Below, one piece after another: positions 35,391 to 47,049 of a stretch of 64,000 bases of DNA. The notes below the pieces were generated by a model. It ran no database searches and was not told the DNA's origin. It saw only the letters and a list, made by a program, of their open reading frames with translations. Position 1 is the stretch's first letter; each line of letters starts with the position of its first letter. A program made the position numbers and the translations under genes. This DNA comes from Hyperoodon ampullatus. Taxonomy: Eukaryota > Chordata > Mammalia > Artiodactyla > Ziphiidae. The stretch lies in assembly GCA_949752795.1 (NCBI GenBank), contig OX457061.1:46842338-46906337 (forward strand), given 5' to 3'.

Positions 35391-35579
35391 AGGTTAAAGC
35401 ACCTAATTTTTCTATCAACTTTTTTTTCTGAGATTGTCAAGGATGAGATTTTCAAATTTCAAAGGAAGCCTCACCTACTTCAGGGCATCAGGAAGGAGGA
35501 GGATTGAAATGTTGGGGATAAGGGAGTGGAAAATAGGTAAAAAGGAACAAAAGCATAAGAGCCAATCTTTAAGTTGGCA

Positions 35580-35735
35580 GTATTGCCAAGGGTTAACTCT
35601 CCCTGTGCTTCATAGCCTCATTGGTAACATGAAAATAATAATCTCTGCTTCACAGGGCTGTTGGGAGGAGTAAAAGAGAAAAAGTTTGTAAAGACCAGAC
35701 CACAGAACCTCATATATTCTAACTGCTCAGTAATT
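35580..35735 (+). repeat. MIR fragment
   Basis: 'gcttcatagcctcattggta', 'tctgcttcacagggctgttg' and 'ctgctcagtaattg' follow the sense MIR 3' half. Confidence 0.65.
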
Positions 35736-35955
35736 GTAATCTCTTTTCCACCCCCATCAGAGTCCTAAACAGGTGTTTGCTTTGTTTTGTTTGTTCACTC
35801 AGGCTCACTTCATATTATGCCACTGTAGTTTTCCAGGTTGAATAATTTATGGCTTAACACTAAGTATTTTCTAACAAACTCTTCATAAAGCAGCATGGCG
35901 AAAATCATGTGGCATTAGAACTACGTTTCAGTCCTGGGTTGCCTCTCTCATACAC

Positions 35956-37460
35956 ATAATGAGAAAATCTGAAGGAGAAGAAAAAAAAGGAACAGAAGCA
36001 ATATTTGAAACAATAATGACTGAGAATTTCCCCAAATTAATGTCAGACAGCAAACCACACAGATCCAGGAAACTCAGAAAACATCATATAGGCTAACCTC
36101 CCCCGTCCGCCTACAAACCATCTAAGCATATCTTATTCAAACTGCAGCAAATCAATCTAGAGGGAAAAAACACCTTACCTATAGAGGAGCAAAGATAAGA
36201 ACTACATCCAACTTCTCCTCAGAAACCAAGCAATCAAAAAGAAAGGAGCAAAATATTTAGTGTTGTGAGAGAGAGAGAAAAAACACACAAAAAAACAAAC
36301 AGCAACCTAGAAATCTGTATCCTGTGAAATTATCCTTTAAAAATGGAGAAATACTTTCTTAAATGAATAAAAATTGAGGGAATTTGTTGCAAGTAGACTT
36401 GCCTTGCAAGAAATATTAGAAAAAGCTCTTCAGAGAGAAGCAAAATGATATAGGTCAGAAACTGGGATCTACATAAAGAAAGAAAGAGCATTAAAGAAGG
36501 AATAAGTGAAGGTAAAATAAAAACTTTCATTTTGTATTCTTAATTTATCTAACAGATAACAGTTTGTTTGAGAAAATAATAGCAGTGTATTTGATGATTA
36601 TAATTTATGCATAAGTGAAATGAATAACAGCAATCATACAAGAGATGGGAGGGAGGATTTGGGAATATTGTGCTATTATAAGGTACTTGCACTACCTGTG
36701 AAGGGATATGGTGCTATTTGAAAGTACACTTGGATTAGTTGTCAATGTATATTACAAACTCTAGGGCAACTACTAAAAAAAAACAATAAAAAAAGTAAAA
36801 TTGATATCAATTATAATTGATATAATTATTAAGACAGGAGAGAAATTTGAATAATATAAAATGCTGAAATAAAACCACAAAAGAGGGACTTCCCTGGTGG
36901 CACAGTGGTTAAGAATATGCCTGCCAATGCAAGGGACATGGGTTCAATCCCTTGTCCAGGAAGATCCCATATGCCATGGAGCAACTAAGCCTGTGTGCCA
37001 CAACTACTGAGCCTGCGCTCTAGAGCCCATGAGCCACACCCACTGAGCCCGTGTGCCACAACTACTGAAGCCCATGAGCCTAGAGCCCATGCTCCACAAC
37101 GAGAAGCCACTGCAATGAGAAGCCTGAGCACCAAAATGAAGAGTATATCCCCCACTCACTGCAACTAGAGAAAGCCCACAAGCAACAACAAAGAAACAAT
37201 GCAGCCAAAAATAAAAATAAATAAATTTATTTAAAAAAAACAACACAAAAGACAGAAAAAGAGTGGAAGACAAAAATAGGAAATAATAATAAGGTCAGTA
37301 AATAGAAAATAGTAACAAGTATGTCAGATATTAATCCAACTGTATCAATAATCACTTTAAAATGTCAATGGTCTAAGTATACCTGTTAAAAGGTAAAGAT
37401 TAGTAGAGTGGATCAAAAAAAAATACCCAACTATATGTTGTTGAAAAGAAATCTACTTTA
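35956..37460 (+). repeat. Ancient L1, ORF1 end to ORF2 start, split by SINE and L1
   Basis: Sense old L1: 'aacaataatgactgagaatt', 'ctgtatcctgtgaaattatc', 'tagacttgccttgcaagaaa', an intergenic stretch, then the ORF2 start region 'gtcaatggtctaagtatacc' and 'cccaactatatgttg'. Interrupted by a CHR SINE (36885-37243) and cut at 37460 by the minus-strand L1. It resumes for about 50 bp at 40064-40115. Confidence 0.8.
36885..37243 (+). repeat. CHR-1-like SINE, long form
   Basis: Head GGGACTTCCCTGGTGGCACAG-like, box B 'gggttcaatcccttgtccag', a body with several 'gagcccatgagcc' blocks and an AT-rich tail. Duplication CACAAAAGA at about 36876-36884 and 37244-37252. About 359 bp. Confidence 0.92.
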
Positions 37461-40063
37461 TTATTTTTTTGACCACCTGAATTTTTATTTTTTATTTTTT
37501 TATTGAAGTATAGTAGATGTGCAATATTATATAAATTATAAGTGTACAAATATAGTGATTCACGATTTTTAAAGGTTATACTCCATTTATAGTTGTTATA
37601 AAATGTTGGCTATAGTCCCTGTGTTGTATAATATATTCTTGTAGCTTATTTTATACATAATAGTTTATACCTCATAATCCCCTACTCTTATATTGCCCCT
37701 CCCCTTTCCCTCTCCCCACTGGAAACCACTAGTTCATTCTCTATATCTGCTCCTTTTTAGTTATATGCACTAGTTTGTTGTATTTTTTTAGATTCCACAC
37801 ATAAGTGGTATCATACAGTATTCGTCTTTCTCTGACTTATTTCACTTAGCATAATACCCTCCAAGTCCATCCATGTTGTTTCAAATGGCAAAATTTCATT
37901 CTTTTTTTATGGCTGAGTAGTATTCTTTGTATGTATGTGTATGTGTGTGTGTGTGTGTGTATACACACACAAATGTATATATGTATATATAACACATCTT
38001 CTTTATCCATTCATCTGTTGATGGACACTTAGGTTGTTTCCATACCTTGGCAATTGTAAATATGCTGCTACAAACACTGGGGTGCATGTATCATTTTGAA
38101 TTAGTGTTTTCGTTTCTTTTCTGGATATATACCCAGGAGTGGAGATGCTGGGACGTATGGTAGTTCTATTTTTAGTTTTCTGAGAAAACTCCATACTGTT
38201 GTCCACAGTGGCTGCATCAATTGACATTCCCACCAACAGTGTATGAGGGTACCCTTTTCTCCACATTGTTGCCAACATTTGTTATTTGTGTCCTTTTTGA
38301 TGATAGCCATTCTGACAAGCATGAGGTGATATCTCACTGTGGTTTTGATTTGCATTTCCCTGATGATTAGCTGTGTTGGGTGTCTTTTCATGTGCCTGTT
38401 GGCCATCTGCATGTCCTCTTTGGAAAAATGTCTATTCAGGTTTTCTGCCCATTTTTTAAGCAAATTGTTTTGTTTTTTTGATGTTGAGTTGTATGAGCTG
38501 TTTATATTTTTTGGATATTAATCCCTTATCAGTCATATCATTTGCAAATATTTTCTCCCATTAAGTAAATTGTCTTTTCATTTTGTTGATGGTTTCCTTT
38601 AATGTGCAAAAGCTTTTAAGTTTAATTAGGTCCCATTTGTTTATTTTTGCTTTGGGAGACTTTTCCAAAAAATATTGCTACGATTTAGGTCAAAGAGTGT
38701 TCTGCCTATGTATTCTTCTAGGAGTTTTATGGTTTCCAGTCTTACATTTAGGTCTTTAATCCATTTTGAGTTGATTTTTGTATATGGTGTTAGGTAATGT
38801 TCTAATTTCATTCCTTTACATATAGCTGTCCAGTGTTCCCAGCACCACCTATCAAAGAGACTGTCATTTCTCCATTGTATATTCTTGCCTCCTTTGTCAT
38901 AGATTAATTGACTATAAGTGCATTGGTCTGTTTCTGGACTCTCCATTGATCTGTGTGTGGCTGTTTTTGTGCCATTACCATACTCTTTTGATGACTGTAG
39001 CTTTGTATTATAGTCTGAAGTCAGGGAGTGTGATTTCTCCAGCTCTGTTCTTCTTTCTCAAGATTGTTTTGGCTATCTGTGGTCTTTTGTGTTTCTGTAC
39101 AAATTTTTAAATTATTTGCTCTAGTTTTGTGAAAAATGTCACTGATAGTTTGACAGGGATTGCATTGTATCTATAGATTGCCTTGGGTAGTATGGTGATT
39201 TTTTTTTTTAAAGAAGATGTTGGGAGTAGGAGTTTATTAATCAATTAATTAATTTTTGCTGCATTGGGTCTTCGTTTCTGCGCGAGGGCCCCCTCCAGCT
39301 GCAGCAAGCCGGGGCCACCCCTCATCGTGGCATGCAGGCCCCTCACTGTCGCGGCCCCCCCTGCTGCGAAGCCCAGGCTCCAGACACGCAGGCCCAGCAG
39401 CTGTGGCTCATGGGCTTAGCCACTCTGAGGCATGCGGGATCCTCCCAGACCAGGACCTGAACCTGCGTCCCCCACATTAGCAGGCAGACTCTCAACCACT
39501 GTGCCACCAGGGAAGCCCTGTATGGTCATTTAAACGATATTAATTCTTCCAATCCAAGAACACGGTATATCTTTCCATCTGTTTGTGCCATCTTCAGTTT
39601 CTTTCACCAGAGTCTTATAGTTTTCCTAGTACAGGAAACAGGTCTTTTACCTGTTTAGGTAGGTTTATTCCTAGGTATTTTATTCTTTTTGATGCTATGG
39701 TAAATGGGATTGTTTCCTTAGTCTCTCTTTCTGATAGTTTGTTGTAAGTGTTCAGAAATGTAACCAATTTCTGTATATTAATTTTATATCCTGCAAGTTT
39801 ACTGAGTTCATTGATGAGCTCTAGTAGTTTTCTGGTAGCATCTTTAGGATTTTCATGTATATTATCATGTCATCTGCAAACAGTGACGGTTTTACTTCTT
39901 CCTTTCCAATTTGAATTCTTTTTATTTCTTTTTCTTGCGTGATTGCTGTGGCTAGGACTTGAATAAAAGTGGCAAGAGCAGCCATCCTTGTCTTGTTCCT
40001 GATCTTAGAGGAAATGCTTTCAGTTTTTAACCATTGAGTATGATGTTAGCTGTAGTTTTGTCA
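37461..40063 (-). mobile_element. 5'-truncated L1 (3' part of ORF2 plus 3' UTR)
   Basis: Antisense L1 with a 19-bp target duplication (TGAAAAGAAATCTACTTTA at 37442-37460; one mismatch at 40064-40082). It retains ORF2 from just after the RT palm to the C-terminus. The active-site region is near 39860-39880, and the cysteine-rich C-terminal block lies at about 38200-38275. The frame breaks several times (open pieces at 38641-38946, 38101-38463 and 37896-38087). A TG microsatellite lies at about 37937-37962. A SINE sits inside (39201-39519). Inserted into the ORF2 start of the ancient plus-strand L1. Confidence 0.93.
39201..39519 (-). repeat. CHR-type SINE inside L1
   Basis: Antisense CHR with T-run and AT-rich tail side, GC-rich body and head 'gtgccaccagggaagccc'. 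Duplication GTATGGTGATT / GTATGGTCATT at 39190-39200 and 39520-39530. CpG-rich body differing from neighbours ('cgaagcccaggctccagaca'). Confidence 0.9.
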
Positions 40064-40214
40064 TGAAAAGAAAACTACTTTAAATATAAATATAGATTAA
40101 TGTAACCCTGCTCTGCCACCCTGCTCCCAACCCCCCTCAACATTTAGACATTGCCGAATTTGTTTTGCTCATTGGTTCAACATCTCCAACAAAAAGTATT
40201 GGAATCTACTCTTT

Positions 40215-42896
40215 TTTTTTTTTAATTTTTTGCTTTATAACAAATTTAATCAGTTATACATATACATATGTTCCCATATCCCCTCCCTTTTGCGTCTCCC
40301 TCCCACCCTCCCTATCCCATCCCTCCAGGCGGTCACAAAGCACCGAGCTGATCTCCCTGTGCTATGCGGCTGCTTCCCACTAGCTATCTACCTTACGTTT
40401 GGTAGTGTATATATGTCCATGCCGCTCTTTCACTTTGTCACAGCTTACCCTTCCCCCTCCCCATATCCTCAAGTCCATTCTCTAGTAGGTCTGTGTCTTT
40501 ATTCCTGTCTTACCCCTATGTTCTTCATGACATTTTTTTTCTTAAATTCCATATATATGTGTCAGCATACAGTATTTGTCTTTCTCTTTCTGACTTACTT
40601 CACTCTGTATGACAGACTCTAGGTCCATCCACCTCACTACAAATAGCTCAATTTCATTTCTTTTTATGGCTGAGTAATATTCCATTGTATATATGTGCCA
40701 CATCTTCTTTACCCATTCATCCGATGATGGACACTTAGGTTGTTTCCATCTCCGGGCTATTGTAAATAGGGCTGCTATGAACATTTTGGTACATGTCTCT
40801 TTTTGAATTATGGTTTTCTCAGGGTATATGCCCAGTAGTGGGAATGCTGGGTCATATGGTAGTTCTATTTGTAGTTTTTTAAGGAACCTCCATACCGTTC
40901 TCCATAGTGGCTGTACCAATTCACATTCCCACCAGCAGTGCAAGAGTGTTCCCTTTTTTCCACACCCTCTCCAGCATTTATTGTTTCTAGATTTTTTGAT
41001 GATGGCCATTCTGACTGATGTGAGATGATATCTCATTGTAGTTTTGATTTGCATTTCTCTAATGAGTAAAGATGTTGAGCATCCTTTCATGTGTTTGTTG
41101 GCAGTCTGTATATCTTCTGTGGAGAAATGTCTATTTAGGTCTTCTGCCCATTTTCGGATTGGGTTGTTTGTTTTTTTGTTATTGAGCTGCGTGAGCTGCT
41201 TATAAATTTTGGAGATTAATCCTTTGTCAGTTGCTTCATTTGCAAATATTTTCTCCCATTCTGAGGGTTGTCTTTTGGTCTTGTTTATGGTTTCCTTTGC
41301 TGTGCAAAAGCTTTTAAGTTTCATTAGGTCCCATGTGTTTATTTTTGTCTTTATTTCCATTTCTCTAGGAGGTGGGTCAAAAAGGATCTTGCTGTGATTT
41401 ATGTCATAGAGTGTTCTGCCTATGTTTTCCTCTAAGAGTTTGATAGTGTCTGGCCTTACATTTAGGTCTTTAATCCATTTTGAGCTTATTTTTGTGTATG
41501 GTGTTAGGGAGTGATCTAATCTCATACTTTTACATGTCCCTATCCAGTTTTCCCAGCACCACTTATTGAAGAGACTGTCCTTTCTCCACTGTACATTCCT
41601 GCCTCCTTTATCAAAGATAAGGTGACCATATTTGCGTGGGTTTATCTCTGGGCTTTCTATCCTGTTCCATTGATCTATCTTTCTGTTTTTGTGCCAGTAC
41701 CATACTGTCTTGATTACTGTAGCTTTGTAGTATAGTCTGAAGTCAGGGAGCCTGATTCCTCCAGCTCCATTTTTCGTTCTCAAGATTGCTTTGGCTATTC
41801 GGGGTCTTTTGTGTTTCCATACAAATTGTGAAATTTTTTGTTCTAGTTCTGTGAAAAATGCCAGTGGTAGTTTGATAGGGATTGCATTGAATCTGTAGAT
41901 TGCTTTGGGTAGTAGAGTCATTTTCACAATGTTGATTCTTCCAATCCAAGAACATGGTACATCTCTCCATCTATTTGTATCATCTTTAATTTCTTTCATC
42001 AGTGTCTTATAATTTTCTGCATACAGGTCTTTTGTCTCCTTAGGTAGGTTTATTCCTAGATATTTTATTCTTTTTGTTGCAATGGTAAATGGGAGTGTTT
42101 CCTTGATTTCACTTTCAGATTTTTCATCATTAGTATATAGGAATGCCAGAGATTTCTGTGCATTAATTTTGTATCCTGCTACTTTACCAAATTCATTGAT
42201 TAGCTCTAGTAGTTTTCTGGTAGCATCTTTAGGATTCTCTATGTATAGGATCATGTCATCTGCAAACAGTGACAGCTTTACTTCTTCTTTTCCGATTTGG
42301 ATTCCTTTTATTTCCTTTTCTTCTCTGATTGCTGTGGCTAAAACTTCAAAACTATGTTGAATAAGAGTGGTGAGAGTGGGCAACCTTGTCTTGTTCCTGA
42401 TCTTAGTGGAAATGGTTTCAGTTTTTCACCATTGAGGACGATGCTGGCTGTGGGTTTGTCATATATGGCCTTTATTATGTTGAGGAAAGTTCCCTCTATG
42501 CCTACTTTCTGCAGGGTTTTCATCATAAATGGGTGTTGAATTTTGTCGAAAGCTTTCTCTGCATCTATTGAGAATATCATATGGTTTTTATCCTTCAATT
42601 TGTTAATATGGTGTATCACGTTGATTGATTTGCGTATATTGAAGAATCCTTGCATTCCTGGAATAAACCCCACTTGATCATGGTGTATGATCCTTTTAAT
42701 GTGCTGTTGGATTCTGTTTGCTGGTATTTTGTTGAGGATTTTTGCATCTATGTTCATCAGTGATATTGGCCTGTAGTTTTCTTTCTTTGTGACATCCTTG
42801 TCTGGTTTTGGTATCAAGGTGATGGTGGCCTCGTAGAATGAGTTTGGGAGTGTTCCTCCCTCTGCTATATTTTGGAAGAGTTTGAGAAGGATAGGT
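40215..42896 (-). mobile_element. 5'-truncated L1, 2.7 kb, relatively young
   Basis: Starts at its 3' end with a T-run and 'tttataacaaatttaatcag', and ends inside the RT domain. Target duplication GAATCTACTCTTT at 40202-40214 and 42897-42909. The 3' UTR (about 40215-40541) is the same type as in the copies at 49954 and 55814. It carries the long ORF2 remnant annotated separately. Confidence 0.95.
40542..42896 (-). pseudogene. L1 ORF2 C-terminal two-thirds, one frameshift
   Basis: ORF2 of L1 normally supplies endonuclease and reverse transcriptase for target-primed retrotransposition. This copy begins in the RT domain (minus-strand [13 protein letters not shown]) and runs to the natural stop at 40542-40544. 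It is open except for one break: near 42347 the plus strand has 'aaaacttcaaaactatg' where the sister copy at 57965-57981 has one more C, a 1-bp deletion. Downstream of it 613 codons are uninterrupted. The RT active site FADD is intact at 42255-42266, and the C-terminal cysteine block (CWRGCGKKG ... HCWWEC) is present. The endonuclease domain and ORF1 were lost by 5' truncation, so it cannot be autonomous. The long open frame points to relatively recent insertion, not to a host gene. Confidence 0.93.
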
Positions 42897-42909
42897 GAAT
42901 CTACTCTTT

Positions 42910-43630
42910 GAGTCCCCTGCCTAACAGTATTCTGGTTCAGTTCTCCCATGACAGGCACTGTTCTATTTTCCTAAACATCCATGTGTATGTTTCCTCCTCT
43001 GGTTGCTCCTGAAATCTTAATTACTCCCCATATCTCCTTTATTGGCAAAGTTCTTTTGCAGTGGCCACCAGCTCTTTGAGCTGCTAGCAGTCATATTCCC
43101 TGTTTCAGTTAATGGCTCCACCATCCATCTGATCATACAGGCTATAATCTAACATTGTTGCTTTCACCACCTGTGTTGTATAATCCAAGAACTTCAGGCA
43201 AAATGGATCTCACAGCACCACAGATTGTGGCCTACTGATAGCCTAACTTCATAGGATGACCTCACCTAATTAGAGCTGGTGGTTCTGCTATGATTCTCCT
43301 GGCAGCCTGTTAACAAATGATACTTATTGTTGGATGTGTGCATTTCTTTTAACCTAACTTTCTAGGGGCCTGGATGCCCCTCTTAATGCCCCTCTCTCCT
43401 TCACACATGGTCCATTAGTAAGTCCTGTGGGTGCTACTTCCAAAACATCTCACACATATGTGACACATATATCTCCTTACCTTAGAGGAACACTTAGCTC
43501 CTTGTGGGTGGATTGTTGTACTTGCCTCCTGACTGGTTCTTTTTGATTCCAAGCTCTTCTTTCTCTTGGCTGGCCTCTGCATTGTTGGGTAAATTTTGTT
43601 TTTACAAACAAACCCTATTACTCTGATCAT
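42910..43630. other. Unannotated sequence
   Basis: Nothing recognised. Short open frames only. Confidence 0.4.
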
Positions 43631-44094
43631 AAAACTTCATGCATGGCTTACAGGAAAGTCTAAACTCCTGGTATGCACAACTACTCAGTGTCTACCATAT
43701 CAGCCCCAGCACCCATCACTCTCTCATGTACCTTCCAGCCTCACTGAACATCTCTCCTTTTCCAGAATACTCCATGTAGCTTTAGGCCTCTCTCCTCCTG
43801 TTCACACTTTGTCAAAATACCCTTTCCTTTCTTCTGCATCTAGATAATTGCTCATAATTTCAAACCTCATTAAGAAGTTTCCTACTCTGATAATGCCCAG
43901 GAAGTCTAATTCAGGAGTTCCACAATGCACAGTCCTGGGCCTTGGCCATTATCTCTACTCTTTTCCTGGGTGATGTCATTCCTAACAATTCTTATTGGTA
44001 TACATATGATCCACAAATTTATATCTTTCACACAGACTTTTCCTCTGAGTTCCAGGTTCATATGTCCAACCACCTACCTGACATTGCTTTTTTT
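43631..44094 (+). repeat. L2 LINE fragments
   Basis: 'tgcatggcttacaggaaagt', 'ctcatgtaccttccagcctc', then 'ctgggccttggccattatct', 'ccacaaatttatatctttca' and 'ttcatatgtccaaccaccta', all L2 3'-half blocks. The segments are not in simple consensus order, so two fragments or a rearrangement. Confidence 0.7.
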
Positions 44095-44450
44095 ATATTC
44101 AAGAACACTTTTAATCTTCATAAAAATTATGACATAAGCACTGTTATTATTCTCATTTTGAAAACTAGAAAACTGAGGCTCAGAAAAGTGAAATATATTG
44201 TGTAGGTTTGCATAACTGATTAATGTTTGATGGAATTGGAACCCAGAACTCTCTGCCCTCAAACCTTTTTTTTTTTTTGGCCATGCTGCATGGCATGCGG
44301 GATCTTAGTTCCCTGACCAGGGATGGAACCCATGCTCCCTGCAGTGGAAGTGTGGAGCCCTAACCACTGGACGGCCAGGGAATTCCCTCTGCCCCCAAAC
44401 TTCATGCTTTTATCTAACACATCATTATTGCCCCTTAAAATTTATATCAG
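44095..44450 (-). repeat. MIR SINE split by a CHR SINE
   Basis: Antisense MIR: 'ttattctcattttgaaaact', 'actgaggctcagaaaagtga', 'ggaattggaacccagaactc'. It continues after the SINE at 44265-44386 with 'aaacttcatgcttttatcta'. Confidence 0.75.
44265..44386 (-). repeat. Short CHR-type SINE
   Basis: A T-run, then 'ggccatgctgcatggcatgc' and the tRNA-like head 'actggacggccagggaattc'. Only about 120 bp. Duplication CTCTGCCCTCAAAC / CTCTGCCCCCAAAC at 44251-44264 and 44387-44400. Confidence 0.88.
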
Positions 44451-45019
44451 GGAAATGGAGGTAGCTTGCTTGAAATAATAATAATTATAATAGTAATAGT
44501 AATAATAAAACTATTACTGTTAAAAAATGGAACCAATTTGTTTGAATAGGAATAAATCAACACTCTAGACAATTCAAAACTTAGACAATATAATAGAACC
44601 TTAGGGCTGGATGGCATTTTGAAGGTGATTCAGTCCGTCCATCTTTCTTTCTTACTTGATTCTGGGACATTTTTGAGGTCATAGCTTTTTTTTAAGAAAT
44701 ATTTTTCATTTGAATGGATTAATATTACTTTTTCTTAGCAATGAGGAGAGAAAATGAATCACCTTAATATTATTTCAACTTCTGACTCCAGTTGTGTCTG
44801 ATGACCTACCTCCGTGATTTTTTTTTTACCTTGCAATTTGTGTATTACTAACCCTCCATTATCCTTTTTTTTTTTTTTTTTTTTTTAACTCATTTGGGCT
44901 GAGATTCTCTCATTTACTTGATATTGCTTTTTGGGTATCTGAAGCCATTTCATGGTAAACAGGTTGAATACTAAAACAAATTATTTTCTCTGCGAAACAG
45001 GTCCTCTCGCTGTGTTCCC
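44451..45019. other. Unannotated, with AAT and T runs
   Basis: (ATA)n-like run at about 44477-44515 and a T-run at about 44865-44886. No gene recognised. Confidence 0.45.
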
Positions 45020-45506
45020 TTTCCCAATGGTTGGTACCACCGTTAGTCCAGTTATGCCAGTCAGAAACCTAGGAGTCATCCTAGATCCACTTCTGTCTCA
45101 CTTCCCACATCTGGCTACCATCACAGCCTGTCCTATGTGCCTTCTACAGAGCTCTTGACTATCCTTGTCTCTCCACTTCTACTGCCACCACTTGAGTCAA
45201 CCTCTAGCCTGGATCATTGGAGTAGCCAAGTAACTGATCACTCTACTTCCTTTTCTTGTTCCTTCCATTTTTTTCTCCAGAGTGCAAGTAATCTTTTAGA
45301 CACACAAATTCAATTATCTCATTCCTTGCTTAACATCCCACAATGGCTTCTCATTGCACTTGGAAAAGTCAAAACCTTCAAACATGGCCCTCAAGGTGCT
45401 GAATGGTCCACCCTACTTTCAGTGCCTGATATGCATCATGCTCCCTCCTACCGTGGGACCTCAGAACGTGCAGTTTCCTCTTCTTGGAACACTGGTGAAT
45501 GCAAAA
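45020..45506 (+). repeat. L2 LINE including RT C-terminal remnant
   Basis: The translation near 45045-45085 gives RNLGVILDPLLS, the conserved end of an L2/CR1-type reverse transcriptase. It is followed by L2 3' blocks 'tggcttctcattgcacttgg' and 'acatggccctcaaggtgctg'. The frames are broken. Confidence 0.8.
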
Positions 45507-46019
45507 TGTTGCCTGTCGTATCAGTAAACAAAGAATGTTGCAGCCATCAGCCACTACCGCTACCCCCAATGGTGAACCTGAGGGAACTCACGGTGGAAAC
45601 AAACAGGATGCCCACCATCAAGCCCTCAGCCACTACAGCCACCCCCAACGGTGCATTCTGAAGGGACTCAGGATGGGAAAGAAAAGGATACTGGCCCTAG
45701 ATAGCTAAGGTGCATATCAAAGGAATTATTTCAATGAGCCCAGTCTCTTGCATGTTCCCATACATAGAAAAGTGCTAAATTCATTAACTTGAGATGTCTG
45801 GTTTTCTTTAATTAACAGTAATCTTTTGATGTTCCCACTACCTGGTCTTTGTTGCAAAACTCCTATAAATCCTGGCTCCTCCCTCACCTCTTCAGGGCAG
45901 TCCCTCAGGGCAATCTGAGAGGCTGCCTCTCGGGCCTGAAGTCCTCTGAAAGTCTGCCAAATAAAACATAATTCTCAACTTTTAGGTTGTTCTTTTTTTT
46001 TTTTTTTTTTGTCGACGCA
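45507..46019 (+). repeat. Solo LTR, ERV type
   Basis: TG start (45507) and CA end (46019). Internal TATAAAT at 45864-45870, AATAAA at 45960-45965, then 'aacataattctcaactttta', a T-run and 'gtcgacgca'. The interval from TATA box to polyadenylation signal is normal for an LTR. It interrupts L2-type sequence. No coding ERV sequence adjoins it, so it is solo. I could not find a convincing short target duplication, so the exact ends are provisional. It contains an imperfect direct repeat (45547-45593 and 45626-45676). Confidence 0.65.
45864..45870 (+). promoter_or_regulatory. LTR TATA box
   Basis: TATAAAT about 96 bp before the polyadenylation signal, in the position expected at the U3/R boundary of the solo LTR. 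Confidence 0.5.
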
Positions 46020-47049
46020 CTCTTTTCTATCCTTTTCACCCATTAACTAAGACTCTGCCCCCTAGTACAAAAAACCAAAGGGGGAGAAGACCATTTCTTC
46101 TCCCCACATCCAGGCAGGCACATGATCTAAGCCTGGACAAGCAAATAAATCTTGAGGGAAATTTGCAAAAAGCACAGGGCTGATTAGAGTCTGGGCAGAG
46201 GGAGAGTTCAGTGTCATGGTGGCAAGTATCCATGGGTGGCAGTCATTAGAGGCAGATGCTAGTTCCTGTAGCAGAGTCTTGACTATGCCTAGCCTCTTTT
46301 GGTTCCTGCCTTAGTCTGGCTCTTTAACATTTCTATCAATTCTGTGAGTCATCTGATACTCTTGCAGGAGGTCATTTTTCTGCTTAACTTAACCAGAGTC
46401 AGTGTCATGTTTATAATCAAGAATCCCAATGAGTGCAGTGTGATTCCTTTATTAATGGCCGACTCATCTGTGAGAGAGGGAGTTCTGTGGCTGTTTTGCC
46501 CATCATTGTATTCAAAGCCCTTCATACAGTGCCTGGAATATAATTAGGACTCAATAAATGTTTTTTAGATGAGTAGATAGATCCTTCTTGATATTTCAGC
46601 AGCACTTTGCGCTGATGACTTTGTATTGTAATCCTGGTTTTGCTTTTAAAGACACATGCCTTGTCTTATTCATCTTTATGTTTTGCCAAGGGACTGACAC
46701 TGCCGGACTCATAGTAGGTGCTCTAGGTGTATATGTTGATTAAATGGGAACCACAAATTAACTTGCTTTGTAGAGCTGGCTGGAAGATGCTTATCTTAGC
46801 ATTGCATTCCAAATTCACGTCTCTTTCTTCCCCAGCCCACCCCATCTCAAGCATCTGAAGTAGGTTGCATACCGGGATACCCTTTGTACCTTAGTTAGTT
46901 CACTCTACACTTTCCTTTCCTACCAGCATAGGTCAGATTAAAGATTCCAATTGTCTAGGGAACTCAGCATTGGAATTCCAAAGAATGTATGTATATTTTT
47001 GTCACCATCCTTATGCAGTGGACTTTGTGGATTTTTCACCTCTCTCTAT
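46020..47049. other. Mostly unannotated sequence
   Basis: 46505-46560 ('tacagtgcctggaatataat', 'actcaataaatgtttttt') looks like the tail of an MIR-type repeat. Nothing else recognised. Confidence 0.45.

Noticed and set aside
45137..45661. 174-codon plus-strand open frame
   Set aside because: Crosses the boundary between L2 and the solo LTR, so it is composite and non-coding.
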